DNA of 64,000 nt from Methylobacterium sp. J-077 (GCF_022829365.1 NZ_JAKSYJ010000119.1:1-64000); one strand, 5' to 3'; positions 41,397 to 51,131 are shown, counted from the stretch's first letter. Translations and numbers: made by a program. Notes: a model not told the origin generated them from the sequence alone.

Positions 41397-43502
41397 GTGG
41401 CACAGATCGACCGTAACATTGCCGTGGCGACCTGGCTCGCGCCGGTCCATACGGCACAACCCGAGCGGCCGGGCCCGACCAGGCCCGAGACCACCGCCGA
41501 GTTCGGCGACCTGTGGCGCATCCTGTGGCGGCGCAAGCGCACCGTGCTGGGTACCGCCCTGGTGCTCGGCCTGCTGGTCCTGGCCTATGCCCTGATCACC
41601 CCATCCCTCTACACCGCGACCGCGCAGATCCTGATCGACCCGCGCGACCGGCAGGTGGTGCTGAACGACGTCAATCCCGGCGCCCTCTCGCCGGATGGCG
41701 GCATCGCCCAGGTCGAGAGTCAGGTGAAGGTGATCGAATCGGACGCGGTGCTGGGCCGGGCCGTGACCCAGGCGCACCTGGACAGCGAGCCGGGATTCGG
41801 AGTCGCCCAAGACGGCCTGATCTCCCGCACCGTCGCGTCGCTGCGGGAGATGGTGCTCGGCCCCAAGCCCGAACGGCCGGTGGATCCACGCGGCCGGGCC
41901 CTCGACCAGCTGCGGCGCAAGCTCGCGGTCAAGCGCGCCGACAAGGTGTTCGTGATCGACGTGGTGGTCACCACGGTGGATCCGGACCTGTCGGCCAGGA
42001 TCGTCAACGCCATCGCCAACGCCTATCTCGCCGACCAGACCGAGGCTCGCTCCGACGCCGCCAAGCGCGCCTCGGGCGACCTGCGCGGACGCCTCGACGA
42101 GTTGCGCAACGCGGTCAACGCCGCCGACAAGAAGCTCGAGGATTACAAGGCGCGCAACGGCCTGATCGCGTCGAGCGGCCGGCTCGTGAACGAGCAGCAG
42201 CTCACGGATTCGAACGCCAGGCTCGTGGCCGCCCGCGGCCGCACCGCCGAAGCGAAAGCGCGCCTGCAGGGCGTCAAGGATGCGCGCGGCCAGGCGATTG
42301 GCTCCGGGGCGATGCCGGAGGCGGTCCAGTCGTCAGCGGTCGACCGGCTTCGCGGCCAGTATGCCGAGCTTGCCGCCAAGGAGGCGGATCTGCGTACCAA
42401 TCTCGGCGAGCGCCATCCCTACATCGCCGCCGTGCGCACGCAGATGCAGGACGTCCGGCGGCTGATCGACGCCGAATTGAACCGCATCGCCGGCGCGGCC
42501 GAGACCGAGTACCAGCGCGCCCTGGCCAACGAGAAGTCGATCGCCGCCGATCTGGAGAAGCTGCAGCGGCAATCGGCAGTGACTGCGCAATCCTCCGTCC
42601 AGTTGCGCGAGCTGGAGCGGGAGGTCGAGGCGGCCCGCACCGTCTACAACACGTTCCTGGTCCGCACTCGCGAGATCAAGGAGCAGTCGGCCATCGACAG
42701 CTCGAACGCCCGCATCATCACCTCGGCCCGGCCGCCGCAGGATGCAAGCTGGCCGCCGCGGCTGATCCTGGTCGCCGCCGCCCTGGCGGGCGGCCTCGGG
42801 CTGGGCGCCGGCCTCGCGCTGACCCGGGAATACCTGGAACCGACAGTGCTGTCGCCGCGCCAGCTGGAGCGGCTCTCGAACGCCCCCGTGGTCGCGGTGA
42901 TCCCGGGGCTGCAGCCGGGCGGGGCCAGCACCGCGGCCGCGCGCTTCACCCTGGACCACCTCGCCAGCGACGCGGGCACCCGCAGCCGATCGCTGGCGCT
43001 GCTGGTCACCTCCGGCGAGGCCGAGGCGTCCGAGCGCCGGGCGGTGATCGCGTTGCTCGCCTCGGTGGCGGTGGCACGCGGCGACCGGGTGCTGCTGATC
43101 GATGCGGACCTGCGCGCCGACGGCGCCGGCACGGCCGGCCTCCTCGACGTCCTGCGCGGCGAGCAGAGCCTCAACGCGGTGACGCAGGTCGATCCGAAGA
43201 CGGGCGCCCGGAGGATCGGGCTCGGCGACACCCAGAAGCCGATCCGCGACGCGCTCGTGCCGGCCCATATCGAGCGCTTCCTGGCGGGCGTGAAGGGCCG
43301 GTTCGAGTTGGTGATCGTCGATGGCGGTGTCCTGTCGGAAAACCTGCGGCTCGGCCCGATCGCCGCGGCGGCCGACCGGCTGCTGCTCGTCGTCTGCAAC
43401 GGCGCCACCCGCCAGCGCGACCTGATCGACCTCGTCGACACCTCCGAGGCCCTGGGCCGGCCGGTCTCGGGTTCCCTGCTGCTCGACCGGCGCAGCGCGT
43501 GA
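41397..43502 (+). CDS. Wzz/GumC-type co-polymerase with BY-kinase-like domain, altered Walker A
   Basis: This 701-residue inner-membrane protein has transmembrane helices near 55-75 and 455-475 flanking a Wzz domain (YTATAQILIDPRDRQVVLND), a coiled coil and a GNVR region (VQLRELEREVEAARTVYNTF). The cytoplasmic C-terminal domain (about 520-700) has the bacterial tyrosine-kinase fold with Walker A-prime LLIDADLR and Walker B-like FELVIVDGG. The Walker A site, however, reads TSGEAEASERRAV without the GK(S/T). No tyrosine cluster follows; the end is SGSLLLDRRSA. It probably controls chain length without kinase activity. Its stop overlaps the next start (GTGA). Confidence 0.88.
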   Translation: MAQIDRNIAVATWLAPVHTAQPERPGPTRPETTAEFGDLWRILWRRKRTVLGTALVLGLLVLAYALITPSLYTATAQILIDPRDRQVVLNDVNPGALSPDGGIAQVESQVKVIESDAVLGRAVTQAHLDSEPGFGVAQDGLISRTVASLREMVLGPKPERPVDPRGRALDQLRRKLAVKRADKVFVIDVVVTTVDPDLSARIVNAIANAYLADQTEARSDAAKRASGDLRGRLDELRNAVNAADKKLEDYKARNGLIASSGRLVNEQQLTDSNARLVAARGRTAEAKARLQGVKDARGQAIGSGAMPEAVQSSAVDRLRGQYAELAAKEADLRTNLGERHPYIAAVRTQMQDVRRLIDAELNRIAGAAETEYQRALANEKSIAADLEKLQRQSAVTAQSSVQLRELEREVEAARTVYNTFLVRTREIKEQSAIDSSNARIITSARPPQDASWPPRLILVAAALAGGLGLGAGLALTREYLEPTVLSPRQLERLSNAPVVAVIPGLQPGGASTAAARFTLDHLASDAGTRSRSLALLVTSGEAEASERRAVIALLASVAVARGDRVLLIDADLRADGAGTAGLLDVLRGEQSLNAVTQVDPKTGARRIGLGDTQKPIRDALVPAHIERFLAGVKGRFELVIVDGGVLSENLRLGPIAAAADRLLLVVCNGATRQRDLIDLVDTSEALGRPVSGSLLLDRRSA

Positions 43503-44794
43503 GCACGGCGCGTCCGGCGGGTTTCGCGCACCGGCAGGCGGCGCGGACGCGGCCCGGCGCCGGCCTGGCCCGGATGGAGTCGCTGGCCTTCGTGGTGCTG
43601 ACCGTGGTGCTAGTCGGCGTGTCGGGCGGCCTGCTCTGGGCGCTCGGCCTCAACTACGACGGGATCAGCGGCTCAGCGCCCTCGAAGATCCATCCGGCGA
43701 CTTACATGGCGGTCGTGCTGGTCGGCTGGACAATGCTGCGCGCCGGCAACCCGGTGATCCCGGTGGCGCAGGCGCTCAACCGCCGGCCGGCCTGCGTGCT
43801 GCTCGCCACCTGCGGCGTGCTGCTCCTCGTGCTGATCGCGGCCCGCGGCGGCACGGGGCTGGCCGGCTCGATCGACACCTTCGTGCTGGCCGGGCTGATC
43901 CCGATCCTGCTCATGGAGCGCGACGCCGCGACCCTGCGGCGGGTCGAGACCGTCTTCCACCTGATGATGCTGGCCAACGCCCTGCTCGGCCTGTTCGAGT
44001 TCGCCAGCGGCCAGCGCTTCTTCCCGTTCCGCTTCGACGGCATGGCGTTCGAGACCGACACGCGCTCGGCCGCGCTCCAGGGCCACCCGCTGGTCAACGC
44101 GACGCTGACCGCCTGCTACATCCTGGCGCTGGCGAACGGCGGCAGCCGGCTGAGCCCAGCGCTCCGGGCCGGCATGATCGCCGTGCAGCTCGTGGCGCTC
44201 GTCACGTTCGGCGGCCGCTCGGCCACGGTGACGACTCTGGCGCTCGGCGGGATGGTCGGGCTGGTCGCCCTCAACCGGACCCTGCGGAGCAACCGGATCC
44301 CGCTGATCGGGGCGGCCTGCGCCTGCTTCGTGCTGACGGCACTGCCGGTGATGGTCGCGGTGCTCGCGGCGGTGGGCTTCTTCGATACGCTGCTCAGCCG
44401 GTTCGTCTCCGACGGCGGCAGCGCCCAGGCCCGGGTCGACATGCTGGCGATCTTCGACGCGATTCCGTTCCGGCAATTGCTGCTCGCCCCCGACCTCCTG
44501 CAGGTGAGCACCCTGCGGCGGATCTACGGCCTGGAATGGGGCATCGAGAACTCGATCATCTCCGACGTGCTCTACCACGGCATCCTGGTGACGACGCTGC
44601 TGGTCGTGGCGGTGGGGCTCTATCTCGGCGAGATCGCCCGAAACTGCCGGCGCGGCGTCTTGCTGCCGATCCTCACCTTCGTCATCCTGGTCAACACCTT
44701 CGAGGGGTTGGCCGGGAAGACTACGATGCTCGCGAAGTTCGCGCTGATGCTGATCGTTCTGTTTCCGCCCGGTGATCCACAGAAGCGGGGCTGA
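43499..44794 (+). CDS. Wzy/WaaL-type O-antigen polymerase/ligase-like membrane protein
   Basis: This 431-residue protein starts at GTG in a GTGA overlap with the co-polymerase gene. It has about eleven hydrophobic segments, with one large polar loop before the last helices (FVSDGGSAQARVDMLAIFDA ... GIENSIISDVLYHGIL), as in the O-antigen ligase superfamily. LQGHPLVNATLTACYILALA and TFGGRSATVTTLALG are conserved-looking cytoplasmic or periplasmic turns. Genes of this type sit beside Wzz proteins and polymerise repeat units in the periplasm. Sequence is divergent, so ligase versus polymerase is not settled. Confidence 0.8.
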   Translation: MSTARPAGFAHRQAARTRPGAGLARMESLAFVVLTVVLVGVSGGLLWALGLNYDGISGSAPSKIHPATYMAVVLVGWTMLRAGNPVIPVAQALNRRPACVLLATCGVLLLVLIAARGGTGLAGSIDTFVLAGLIPILLMERDAATLRRVETVFHLMMLANALLGLFEFASGQRFFPFRFDGMAFETDTRSAALQGHPLVNATLTACYILALANGGSRLSPALRAGMIAVQLVALVTFGGRSATVTTLALGGMVGLVALNRTLRSNRIPLIGAACACFVLTALPVMVAVLAAVGFFDTLLSRFVSDGGSAQARVDMLAIFDAIPFRQLLLAPDLLQVSTLRRIYGLEWGIENSIISDVLYHGILVTTLLVVAVGLYLGEIARNCRRGVLLPILTFVILVNTFEGLAGKTTMLAKFALMLIVLFPPGDPQKRG

Positions 44795-44801
44795 GGGCCG
44801 T

Positions 44802-46046
44802 TCAGGGCCGCGCTCCAAGCCCGAGCGCAGCCACCAGCGCCGGGTCGATGACGTGAGCGTCGTCCATCAGGCCGAGCCCGTCGAACAGGTTCCAGAACGA
44901 CCAGCCGAAACCCGCATGTTCCGCCGCGCGCCGCACGTCGCCGAGATAGGCCGCGCGGTCGGCGGCCCGGGAGGCGGTGTAGCGGGCATCGGTGCGCAAT
45001 GCCCCGAACTCGCCCATCAGCACGTTCCGGGGCGGGATCCCGTAGAGGTCGGCCCAGGCCGAGACCGGGGCCAATTCCTTCATCAGATAGGCCGGACCCG
45101 GCTCGGCCGCGAAATAATCGCGCAGCTTCGCCTCGATCACCGTGAGGTCCCGGGCCTTCTCGACCCGCGGGATTTTGGTGTCGGCCATCATGCGGGCGCG
45201 GATCGCCCCGAGGGTCTCCGGCATACGGGCCGGATTGCCCGGCCAGGGAACGGCGTTCAGCCAGCGGTAGAACGGCTCCTCGGTGAGCCAGGTCGCGCCT
45301 TGGTGGGAGAACAGGTACGGCTCGTAGAAGTGGAAGGTGTAGAGCAGCGGCGCGAACCGGGTGAGGGTCGCCGGGTCGAGGCTGGTCAGCCCGGAGACGA
45401 GGCTGCCGCAGGCGCCGGTCGCCACCAGGGTCAGGTCCGGCGCAGCCGCCCGGGCGGCGGTGAGGAGCCCTGCCTGGACCCGGTTCCAGGCGCCGGCCCC
45501 GCAGGCCTGCGGCGGCTCGTTGACCGGCTCCAGCGCCACCCGGCCGCTGCCCTTCCGGGTGCAGAGCCGGGCCAGCTCGGCGATCAGGTCTCGATAGGCC
45601 GGATAGAGCGGCGCCTGATCGGAGCCGTAGAAGGCGTCCGGCGTGTAGTGGTGTGTGGCGGCGTTTGCCTGGACGTTGACGAGGACGCGCATCCCGGTCG
45701 CCAGCACGGCGTCGATCGCGGCCGAGAGGGTTCCGAGAAGCTCGGCCCGGCGGGCGCCCGTGAAGGCCACGAACGGTCCGGGATCCAGGGGCAGCCGTGT
45801 GAAGTCGAAGCCGAGTCCGGCCAGGCGACGCAGGTCGTCCCGGGTCGGCACGGGGCGGTCGGCCTGGAACGGCGGCCACGCATAATCGGTGCGCGGGGCC
45901 GGCAACTCGGTGGTGAGCGAGAACCACGGCCACAGGGCGATGCCACGGCGCAGCGGAAGCGGCTCGGGGCCGGACGCGGCCGGGAGCGCGCCGGCACCCG
46001 CGACAGCGAGCCCGCCGGCCAGGATCTCCCGCCGGTTCGCCCTCAC
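44802..46046 (-). CDS. Tat-exported glycoside hydrolase family 5 (cellulase-like)
   Basis: This 414-residue protein begins with a twin-arginine-like signal (MRANRREILAGGLAVAGAGA). The TIM-barrel of GH5/cellulase type follows, with acid/base Glu in VALEPVNEPPQ (residue about 170) and nucleophile Glu in VLMGEFGALRTD (about 345). LYTFHFYEPYLF carries the conserved His and Tyr. Periplasmic GH5 enzymes in polysaccharide loci trim or edit the polymer. It overlaps the preceding GT4 gene by four bases (ATGA), so the two are coupled although facing away from the Wzy gene. Confidence 0.87.
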   Translation of the reverse strand: MRANRREILAGGLAVAGAGALPAASGPEPLPLRRGIALWPWFSLTTELPAPRTDYAWPPFQADRPVPTRDDLRRLAGLGFDFTRLPLDPGPFVAFTGARRAELLGTLSAAIDAVLATGMRVLVNVQANAATHHYTPDAFYGSDQAPLYPAYRDLIAELARLCTRKGSGRVALEPVNEPPQACGAGAWNRVQAGLLTAARAAAPDLTLVATGACGSLVSGLTSLDPATLTRFAPLLYTFHFYEPYLFSHQGATWLTEEPFYRWLNAVPWPGNPARMPETLGAIRARMMADTKIPRVEKARDLTVIEAKLRDYFAAEPGPAYLMKELAPVSAWADLYGIPPRNVLMGEFGALRTDARYTASRAADRAAYLGDVRRAAEHAGFGWSFWNLFDGLGLMDDAHVIDPALVAALGLGARP

Positions 46047-47224
46047 CCGTCGATCCCGGCCGTCGCCCGGACGGGGCTCGCTTCCACGCCGGATCGCGGG
46101 CGCGGCAGCCGTGGGTAGCCGCCGACCACACGCAGTTCGTCTTCGTAGGCGGCCAAAATATCGTCCCAGCGAAAACGCTCGGCCTGCGCGCGCGCCGCCT
46201 CACCAGCGGCAATCACCGCGTCGTCGTCGGCGATCACACACTCGATCGCGGCAGCGCAGCTGTCGCCGTCGGTGAAGTAGAACTGGCCGTCGCCGGCCGT
46301 GCCGCGGTTGAACGGGTTGTCGTGGGCGATCACGGCGTTGCCGGCCCACAAAGCCTCCACCAGCGACGGATTGGTGCCGCCGACCGTGTGGCCGTGGAGA
46401 TAGGCGCGCGCGTGGACGCGCAGGCTCTGGACGAGGTCCGGCTCGTAGATCGCCCCCGGCATCAGCACCTCCAGCCCGGCGGCGTCCTCGACCGCGCGGT
46501 GATAGGCGTTGCCGGCCTTCAACGTTCCGAGCACCACGAGCCGCATGCCCCGCGGCTTGCGTGAGAACGCCTCGACGAGGGTCAGAATGTTGTTGTCGGG
46601 CTCGATGCGGGCGATCGAGACCAGGTAACGGCCCGGCGTGAGCCCGAGGGGCGGCGGCCCCAGATCCGCCGGCGGCGGATCGCCCCCGTAGGGAATCGTC
46701 GCGATGGCGCTGCGCGGGCGACGCCGGGCGAGGTGGTCGGCGATGGCCGGATGGTCGGCGACCAGCCGCTGCGACGACCACGCCGCGATCCACTCGCTCA
46801 GGTAGAAGAACGCCCGCACCGGCAGCGGCCATTTCGGCCGGCGCCACTCAATCCCGTCCATGTTGGTCAGGATCTTGGCGCCGCGCGCCCGGAGGTAGGG
46901 CAGGAACGCCGCGCCGTTGTAGCCGAGCACCAGGCAGACGCCGCCCCGCGCCGCCGCGTCGTGCGCGCAGACTGCGTCGAAGGCGAGGGTCGCGGCCGGA
47001 CCGCGGAGCGCGACCTCCACGGTGATCAGGTCGATGCCGTTCCAAGATCGGGTCGAGACCCGGGTCCGCACCCGCTCGACCTCCTGCTGACAATACACGC
47101 CGACCCGCCAGCCGCGACCGGCGAGATACAGCGCGAGTCGTTCGGCGAAAGTCTCGAAGCCGCCATGGGCGGCCGGAATCCCGCGTGTCCCAAGAATAAG
47201 TAGTGTGGGCGCGTCGACGGGCAC
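46043..47224 (-). CDS. GT4-family glycosyltransferase with DUF1972 N-domain
   Basis: This 393-residue protein opens LLILGTRGIPAAHGGFETFA, the hallmark of the DUF1972/rhamnosyltransferase-like GT4 group. Further signatures are VLGYNGAAFLP, TNMDGIEWRRPKW, IPYGGDPPP, and the donor-site region VSIARIEPDNNI with HGHTVGGTNPSLVEALWAG. It should transfer a sugar, often rhamnose or a related deoxyhexose in relatives, to the growing lipid-linked unit. Its 3-prime end overlaps the GH5 gene. The intergenic region upstream is shared with a divergent GT4 gene. Confidence 0.88.
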   Translation of the reverse strand: MPVDAPTLLILGTRGIPAAHGGFETFAERLALYLAGRGWRVGVYCQQEVERVRTRVSTRSWNGIDLITVEVALRGPAATLAFDAVCAHDAAARGGVCLVLGYNGAAFLPYLRARGAKILTNMDGIEWRRPKWPLPVRAFFYLSEWIAAWSSQRLVADHPAIADHLARRRPRSAIATIPYGGDPPPADLGPPPLGLTPGRYLVSIARIEPDNNILTLVEAFSRKPRGMRLVVLGTLKAGNAYHRAVEDAAGLEVLMPGAIYEPDLVQSLRVHARAYLHGHTVGGTNPSLVEALWAGNAVIAHDNPFNRGTAGDGQFYFTDGDSCAAAIECVIADDDAVIAAGEAARAQAERFRWDDILAAYEDELRVVGGYPRLPRPRSGVEASPVRATAGIDG

Positions 47225-47332
47225 GGCTCTTCCTTTCTTGTTAGCGGCTCATATTGTACGGAGACAGGAATAACGGTCGCCTAAACAGGCGATACAACTC
47301 ACGGTTGTTGTAGACTGATAAGTATTCATCTT
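47225..47332. promoter_or_regulatory. Divergent promoter region with dyad
   Basis: This short AT-richer gap separates two divergent glycosyltransferase genes. It contains TCGCCT-AAAC-AGGCGA at 47277-47292, a 6-bp dyad, and CAAC/GTTG symmetry nearby (47296-47309). Either may be an operator controlling both directions. Confidence 0.45.
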
Positions 47333-48688
47333 ATGGTAGATAGCTCGATACTCGCGACACCTTCTAGCTCAGTCGGCGCCCGTGGGGCATCGCATCCGTT
47401 CGCTTTTGGGCCGGAGACCGCGCAGACCCTGCAGCGTGATGCATTCACCGCCGAACCGGGAGCCGCCGGGGCGAGGGGCACGTTCGCCTTCGCGCGTGCG
47501 CCCGGAAGCGGGCTCGTCAATCGCATCACCTGCGTGCACCAGGGCTTCGAGCTCTACGGGTCGGATCGCTGCTTCATCGAGACGGTGCGCACCATCCGGG
47601 CCGCCCATCCGACAGCGCGGATCGACGTGGTCCTGCCTCGGCGCGGCCCGATCGTCGCCGCGCTGGAGCCCTATGCCAGCGCCATCGTGATCGAGCCCCT
47701 GTGGATCCTGCGGCGCAAGAACCTCGCCCGGCTCGCCACGCTGGGGATGATGGCGCTGCCCTTCGCGGTGGCCCGGGCGCTGCGACGCCTCCGGGACAGC
47801 GACCTCGTCTACATCAACACCACCGTGGTGGCGGATTACCTGCTGGCTGCGCGTCTGCTGCCGGGGCGCAGCATCGTACACGTCCACGAGATCCCGGAAG
47901 GCGCCGTGCTGAAGGTCCTGCGCGGGCTGATCCGCTGGAGCGGCGCCAACGTGGTGTTCAACTCGCGCGCCACCGAGCGAGCCTACGCCCTGCCCGCGCA
48001 GGCCACGGCGCGCGTGGTCTATAACGGCATCGCCGGACCGGCCGAGCCGAACGGGCGGGCTTACGACGGTACGCGCCCCCTGCGGGTGCTGATGCTCGGC
48101 CGAATCAGCCGAATCAAGGGCCAGGACGTGCTGGTTGAGGCGTTGGCCTCCCTGCCCGAGGCGGTTCGCAGCCGGATCGAGCTCAAGATCGTCGGCAGCG
48201 CCTTCGAGGACGCCGCGCGCGAAGAAGCGCTGGCTGCGCGCATCGCCGAGACCGGCCTGGCGAAGCAGGTCACGCTCCAGCCATTCGTGGACGACCCGTC
48301 CGAACTCTATCGGTGGGCCGACGTGGTGACGATGCCGTCGCAGCGTCCGGAATCGCTCGGCCGGGTCGCGATCGAGGCGATGTCCTACGGCGTGCCGCCG
48401 CTGGTCACGGATATCGGCGGCCTCCCCGAGGTGGTGGCCGACGGCAAGACCGGCTGGATCGTGCCCCCCGGCGGACCGGAGCCGATCGCCGCATTGCTCG
48501 CGCGCATCGCCACGGATCCAGCCAGCTGGAGCGGCTTCGGCGCGGCGGCCCGGGCGCGTTACGAGACCCTGTTCTCGGAGGCCTCGGCGGCCGAAGGAAT
48601 CGACGCCATGGTGCGGGCGACCCTACGTGGGCCTCGCAACACCGACGCGGCGGTGCCGGCGGAACGGACCGCGCGCCCGACGGCGTGA
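47333..48688 (+). CDS. GT4-family glycosyltransferase
   Basis: This 451-residue protein has a Ser/Ala-rich N-terminal extension of about 60 residues and then a GT-B fold. Signatures are ITCVHQGFELYGSDRCFIET, DLVYINTTVVADYLLA, VHVHEIPEGAVL, VLMLGRISRIKGQDVLVEAL, and the donor loop MPSQRPESLGRVAIEAMSYG with VPPLVTDIGGLPEVV. It is a typical repeat-unit transferase of the locus; donor unknown. The extension might be shorter if an internal start were used, but none has a better ribosome binding site. Confidence 0.88.
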   Translation: MVDSSILATPSSSVGARGASHPFAFGPETAQTLQRDAFTAEPGAAGARGTFAFARAPGSGLVNRITCVHQGFELYGSDRCFIETVRTIRAAHPTARIDVVLPRRGPIVAALEPYASAIVIEPLWILRRKNLARLATLGMMALPFAVARALRRLRDSDLVYINTTVVADYLLAARLLPGRSIVHVHEIPEGAVLKVLRGLIRWSGANVVFNSRATERAYALPAQATARVVYNGIAGPAEPNGRAYDGTRPLRVLMLGRISRIKGQDVLVEALASLPEAVRSRIELKIVGSAFEDAAREEALAARIAETGLAKQVTLQPFVDDPSELYRWADVVTMPSQRPESLGRVAIEAMSYGVPPLVTDIGGLPEVVADGKTGWIVPPGGPEPIAALLARIATDPASWSGFGAAARARYETLFSEASAAEGIDAMVRATLRGPRNTDAAVPAERTARPTA

Positions 48689-48960
48689 CCGGCGCGCGTC
48701 AGGTCTTTGCCGATCGGCGGCCCCGATACCGGAATCCCTCCGCGGCCGATCTTCGGTGGACAATGACCTGTGCTGTCAAATTCGGTAAGTACCGATCGAC
48801 GATAGTGTTCGCCGTGCAAGACGCTGATGGTTCGGCAGGTCTATCGAAGCCGCAGCTCGAAACGGGACGTCTCGCTCGCTGCGTGCGTCGGGCGTCTGAG
48901 GGATAGTCCGGCGGTCTCCTGCCGGCATGCGGGCCGGACCGGCGAAGGGAACGCCACGTC

Positions 48961-49932
48961 ATGGATGTCGTCCAGTTCATCACGCAGATCATCGACAAGG
49001 TCTCGGCCGCGAACCTGATCGCGGCCGGACTGTTGTTCGCGACCGCGTTCGGCTGCGCCCTGATCGCCTACCTGCGCACCGCCGAGCGCTACTCGTTCGC
49101 CGAGTTCTTCGAGTTCGCGCTGCCGCACGAGGTGATGACCCACCCCTCCGCCCGGGCCGACCTGCTGTTCTACATTACCCGCAAGGCGGTCATGCCGTTC
49201 CTGCTGATCCCGGCCGGGGTCACCTTCGTGGTGGCGGTGGGCTACGCGACCAACCGGGTGCTGGGCGCGATTCTCGGAATCGACCAGCCGGTCTTCGGAG
49301 AGCCCGGGCCGGTGACCGTGGTGCTGTTCACCCTCACCATGCTGCTGGCCTACGACCTGTCCTACTACCTCTACCACACGGCCCAGCACCGCTACCCGTT
49401 CCTGTGGGAGCTCCACAAGGTCCACCACTCCGCCGAGGTGATGGTCGGCATCACCAAGGACCGGGTCCACCCCCTCGACGAGCTGATGAATCGCGCTTGG
49501 GACGGGGTGATCCCCGGGATCTGCTTCGGGACCTGGAGCCTGATCGCCCTGAACCCGGTGGAGCTGACGGTGTTCGGAATCAACGTCTACATCATGCGCA
49601 ACATCCTGATGATGGACTTCGTGCGCCACACCCATTTCAAGATCTCGTTCGGTCGGCTCAACGCGATCATCCTCTGCCCGCACTGGCATCAGCTCCACCA
49701 CTCGACGGCGCCGCAGCACTACGACAAGAATTTCGGGCTGCTGTTCTCGTTCTGGGACAGCCTGTTCGGCACCCTGCACGTGCCGAATCCGAACGAGGAC
49801 TTCACGTTCGGCCTCGTCGACCGGGACGTCGCCGATTATCAATCCCTCTCGGGGCTCTACGTGCTGCCTCTCAAGAAGATGGGCCGGCGGATCGCCCGGC
49901 GGGTGCGCCGCCTGCGCGGGATCCCCGCCTAG
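48961..49932 (+). CDS. Fatty acid hydroxylase / sterol desaturase superfamily protein
   Basis: This 323-residue membrane protein has several hydrophobic helices and the three histidine boxes that bind the di-iron centre: HTAQH, HKVHHS and HWHQLHHS, plus an extra VRHTH. Enzymes of this superfamily hydroxylate or desaturate lipid chains with oxygen. Placed between a GT4 gene and an acyltransferase/flippase pair in a polysaccharide cluster, it may modify a lipid carrier, an acyl group or a glycolipid product. Substrate is not predictable. It starts at ATG after GGAACGCC. Confidence 0.9.
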   Translation: MDVVQFITQIIDKVSAANLIAAGLLFATAFGCALIAYLRTAERYSFAEFFEFALPHEVMTHPSARADLLFYITRKAVMPFLLIPAGVTFVVAVGYATNRVLGAILGIDQPVFGEPGPVTVVLFTLTMLLAYDLSYYLYHTAQHRYPFLWELHKVHHSAEVMVGITKDRVHPLDELMNRAWDGVIPGICFGTWSLIALNPVELTVFGINVYIMRNILMMDFVRHTHFKISFGRLNAIILCPHWHQLHHSTAPQHYDKNFGLLFSFWDSLFGTLHVPNPNEDFTFGLVDRDVADYQSLSGLYVLPLKKMGRRIARRVRRLRGIPA

Positions 49933-49952
49933 CCTCGCTCGGGCGCCTGACC

Positions 49953-51077
49953 ATGTCTCCTGAACGCTTCGAGATCGTCCGCACCGCCGAGCGGCTGGAA
50001 GCTGTCGGACCGGCCTGGACCGAGCTGTGGGCCCGCAGCGGCGCCCTGGTGTTCCAGAGCCATGCCTGGGTCTCGGCCTGGTGGGCCAGCGTCCCCGACC
50101 GCGAGCGCCGGGCGCTGGCGATCGTGCTCGCCTGGCGCGGCGACCTGCTGGTCGGCGTGCTGCCGCTGGCCACCGTACGCCGCAAGGGTTTCCGCGTGCT
50201 CGAATGGGCCGCCAAGGATTGCTCCGACTTCGGCGACGCCGTGCTGTCCGACCGCTGGAATGCCGAGCTCGTGCGCCGGATGTGGCAGCAGGCCAGCCGG
50301 GCCGGCGGCTTCGATCTCGCCTATCTCAACCGGCTCCTGCCCGACGCCGCCGCGCGGGCCCTGCTCGCCCCGGCCGCAGGCGGCGTCCGGCTGCGGCTCA
50401 ACCACCGCGACGAGGCGAACTGGCGGGTGCGCGGCCCCTGGCCGACCGGGCGGGCCTGGTTCGACGCGCAATCGAAGAAGACCCGCCAGAACTATCGCCG
50501 CGGCCAGAAATCCATGGGCGAGCACGGCCCGCTGACCTTCCGGCTGCTCGGCCCCGAGGAGCCGCTCGGGCCGGTGCTGGACAAGCTCACCCAGTTCAAG
50601 CGGGCCTGGCTCGCGACCCACAACCTGCCGTCGACAGCGTTCTACGACGAGGGCTCGCAGGCGTTGCCCGCGATGGTCCAGGTTCTGGCCGAGACCGGTT
50701 TGCTGCACGCCTTCGTGCTCGAATGCGGCGGCGCCCTCGTCGCCGTCTCGATCAACTTCGTCCAGGCCGGCACGATGATGGCCTTCGTCACCACCTACGA
50801 TCCGGCCTTCGAGCGCGGCTCGCCCGGGATGGTGCTGATGATGGACTACATCATGTGGTCGATCGACCGCGGGCTGCACACGGTGGATTTCCTGTGTGGG
50901 GACGAAGGGTTCAAGGGCCGCTTCGGCACCGAGAGCCTGACCCTCGCTTCGATGATGGGCGGGCGCACCCCACAGGGCGCGGCGGCTCATCTGGTCGATC
51001 GTACCGGGCATGCCCTGAAGCAGCGCTTCGGCAAGCCCAAGATGACGCAGGCGCCGGTCGCCGAGGCCGCGGCCTGA
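49953..51077 (+). CDS. GNAT/FemAB-type acyltransferase (BioF2-like)
   Basis: This 374-residue protein belongs to the Acetyltransf_6/BioF2-like group common in exopolysaccharide clusters. Its two GNAT-like halves are visible: FQSHAWVSAWWASVPDRERR with GVLPLATV, then the central KKTRQNYRRGQKSMGEHGPL, and FVLECGGALVAVSINFVQAG with SPGMVLMMDYIMWSIDRGL and VDFLCGDEGFKGRFG near the end. It likely transfers an acyl or aminoacyl group to a sugar of the polymer or its lipid carrier. It follows the hydroxylase gene by 20 bases, suggesting a common transcript. Confidence 0.85.
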   Translation: MSPERFEIVRTAERLEAVGPAWTELWARSGALVFQSHAWVSAWWASVPDRERRALAIVLAWRGDLLVGVLPLATVRRKGFRVLEWAAKDCSDFGDAVLSDRWNAELVRRMWQQASRAGGFDLAYLNRLLPDAAARALLAPAAGGVRLRLNHRDEANWRVRGPWPTGRAWFDAQSKKTRQNYRRGQKSMGEHGPLTFRLLGPEEPLGPVLDKLTQFKRAWLATHNLPSTAFYDEGSQALPAMVQVLAETGLLHAFVLECGGALVAVSINFVQAGTMMAFVTTYDPAFERGSPGMVLMMDYIMWSIDRGLHTVDFLCGDEGFKGRFGTESLTLASMMGGRTPQGAAAHLVDRTGHALKQRFGKPKMTQAPVAEAAA

Positions 51078-51131
51078 AAGGATGAGCCGTTTCTGGGGGT
51101 GGCCTTTCGACGAAGGCGCTGAGCAGCCGTC

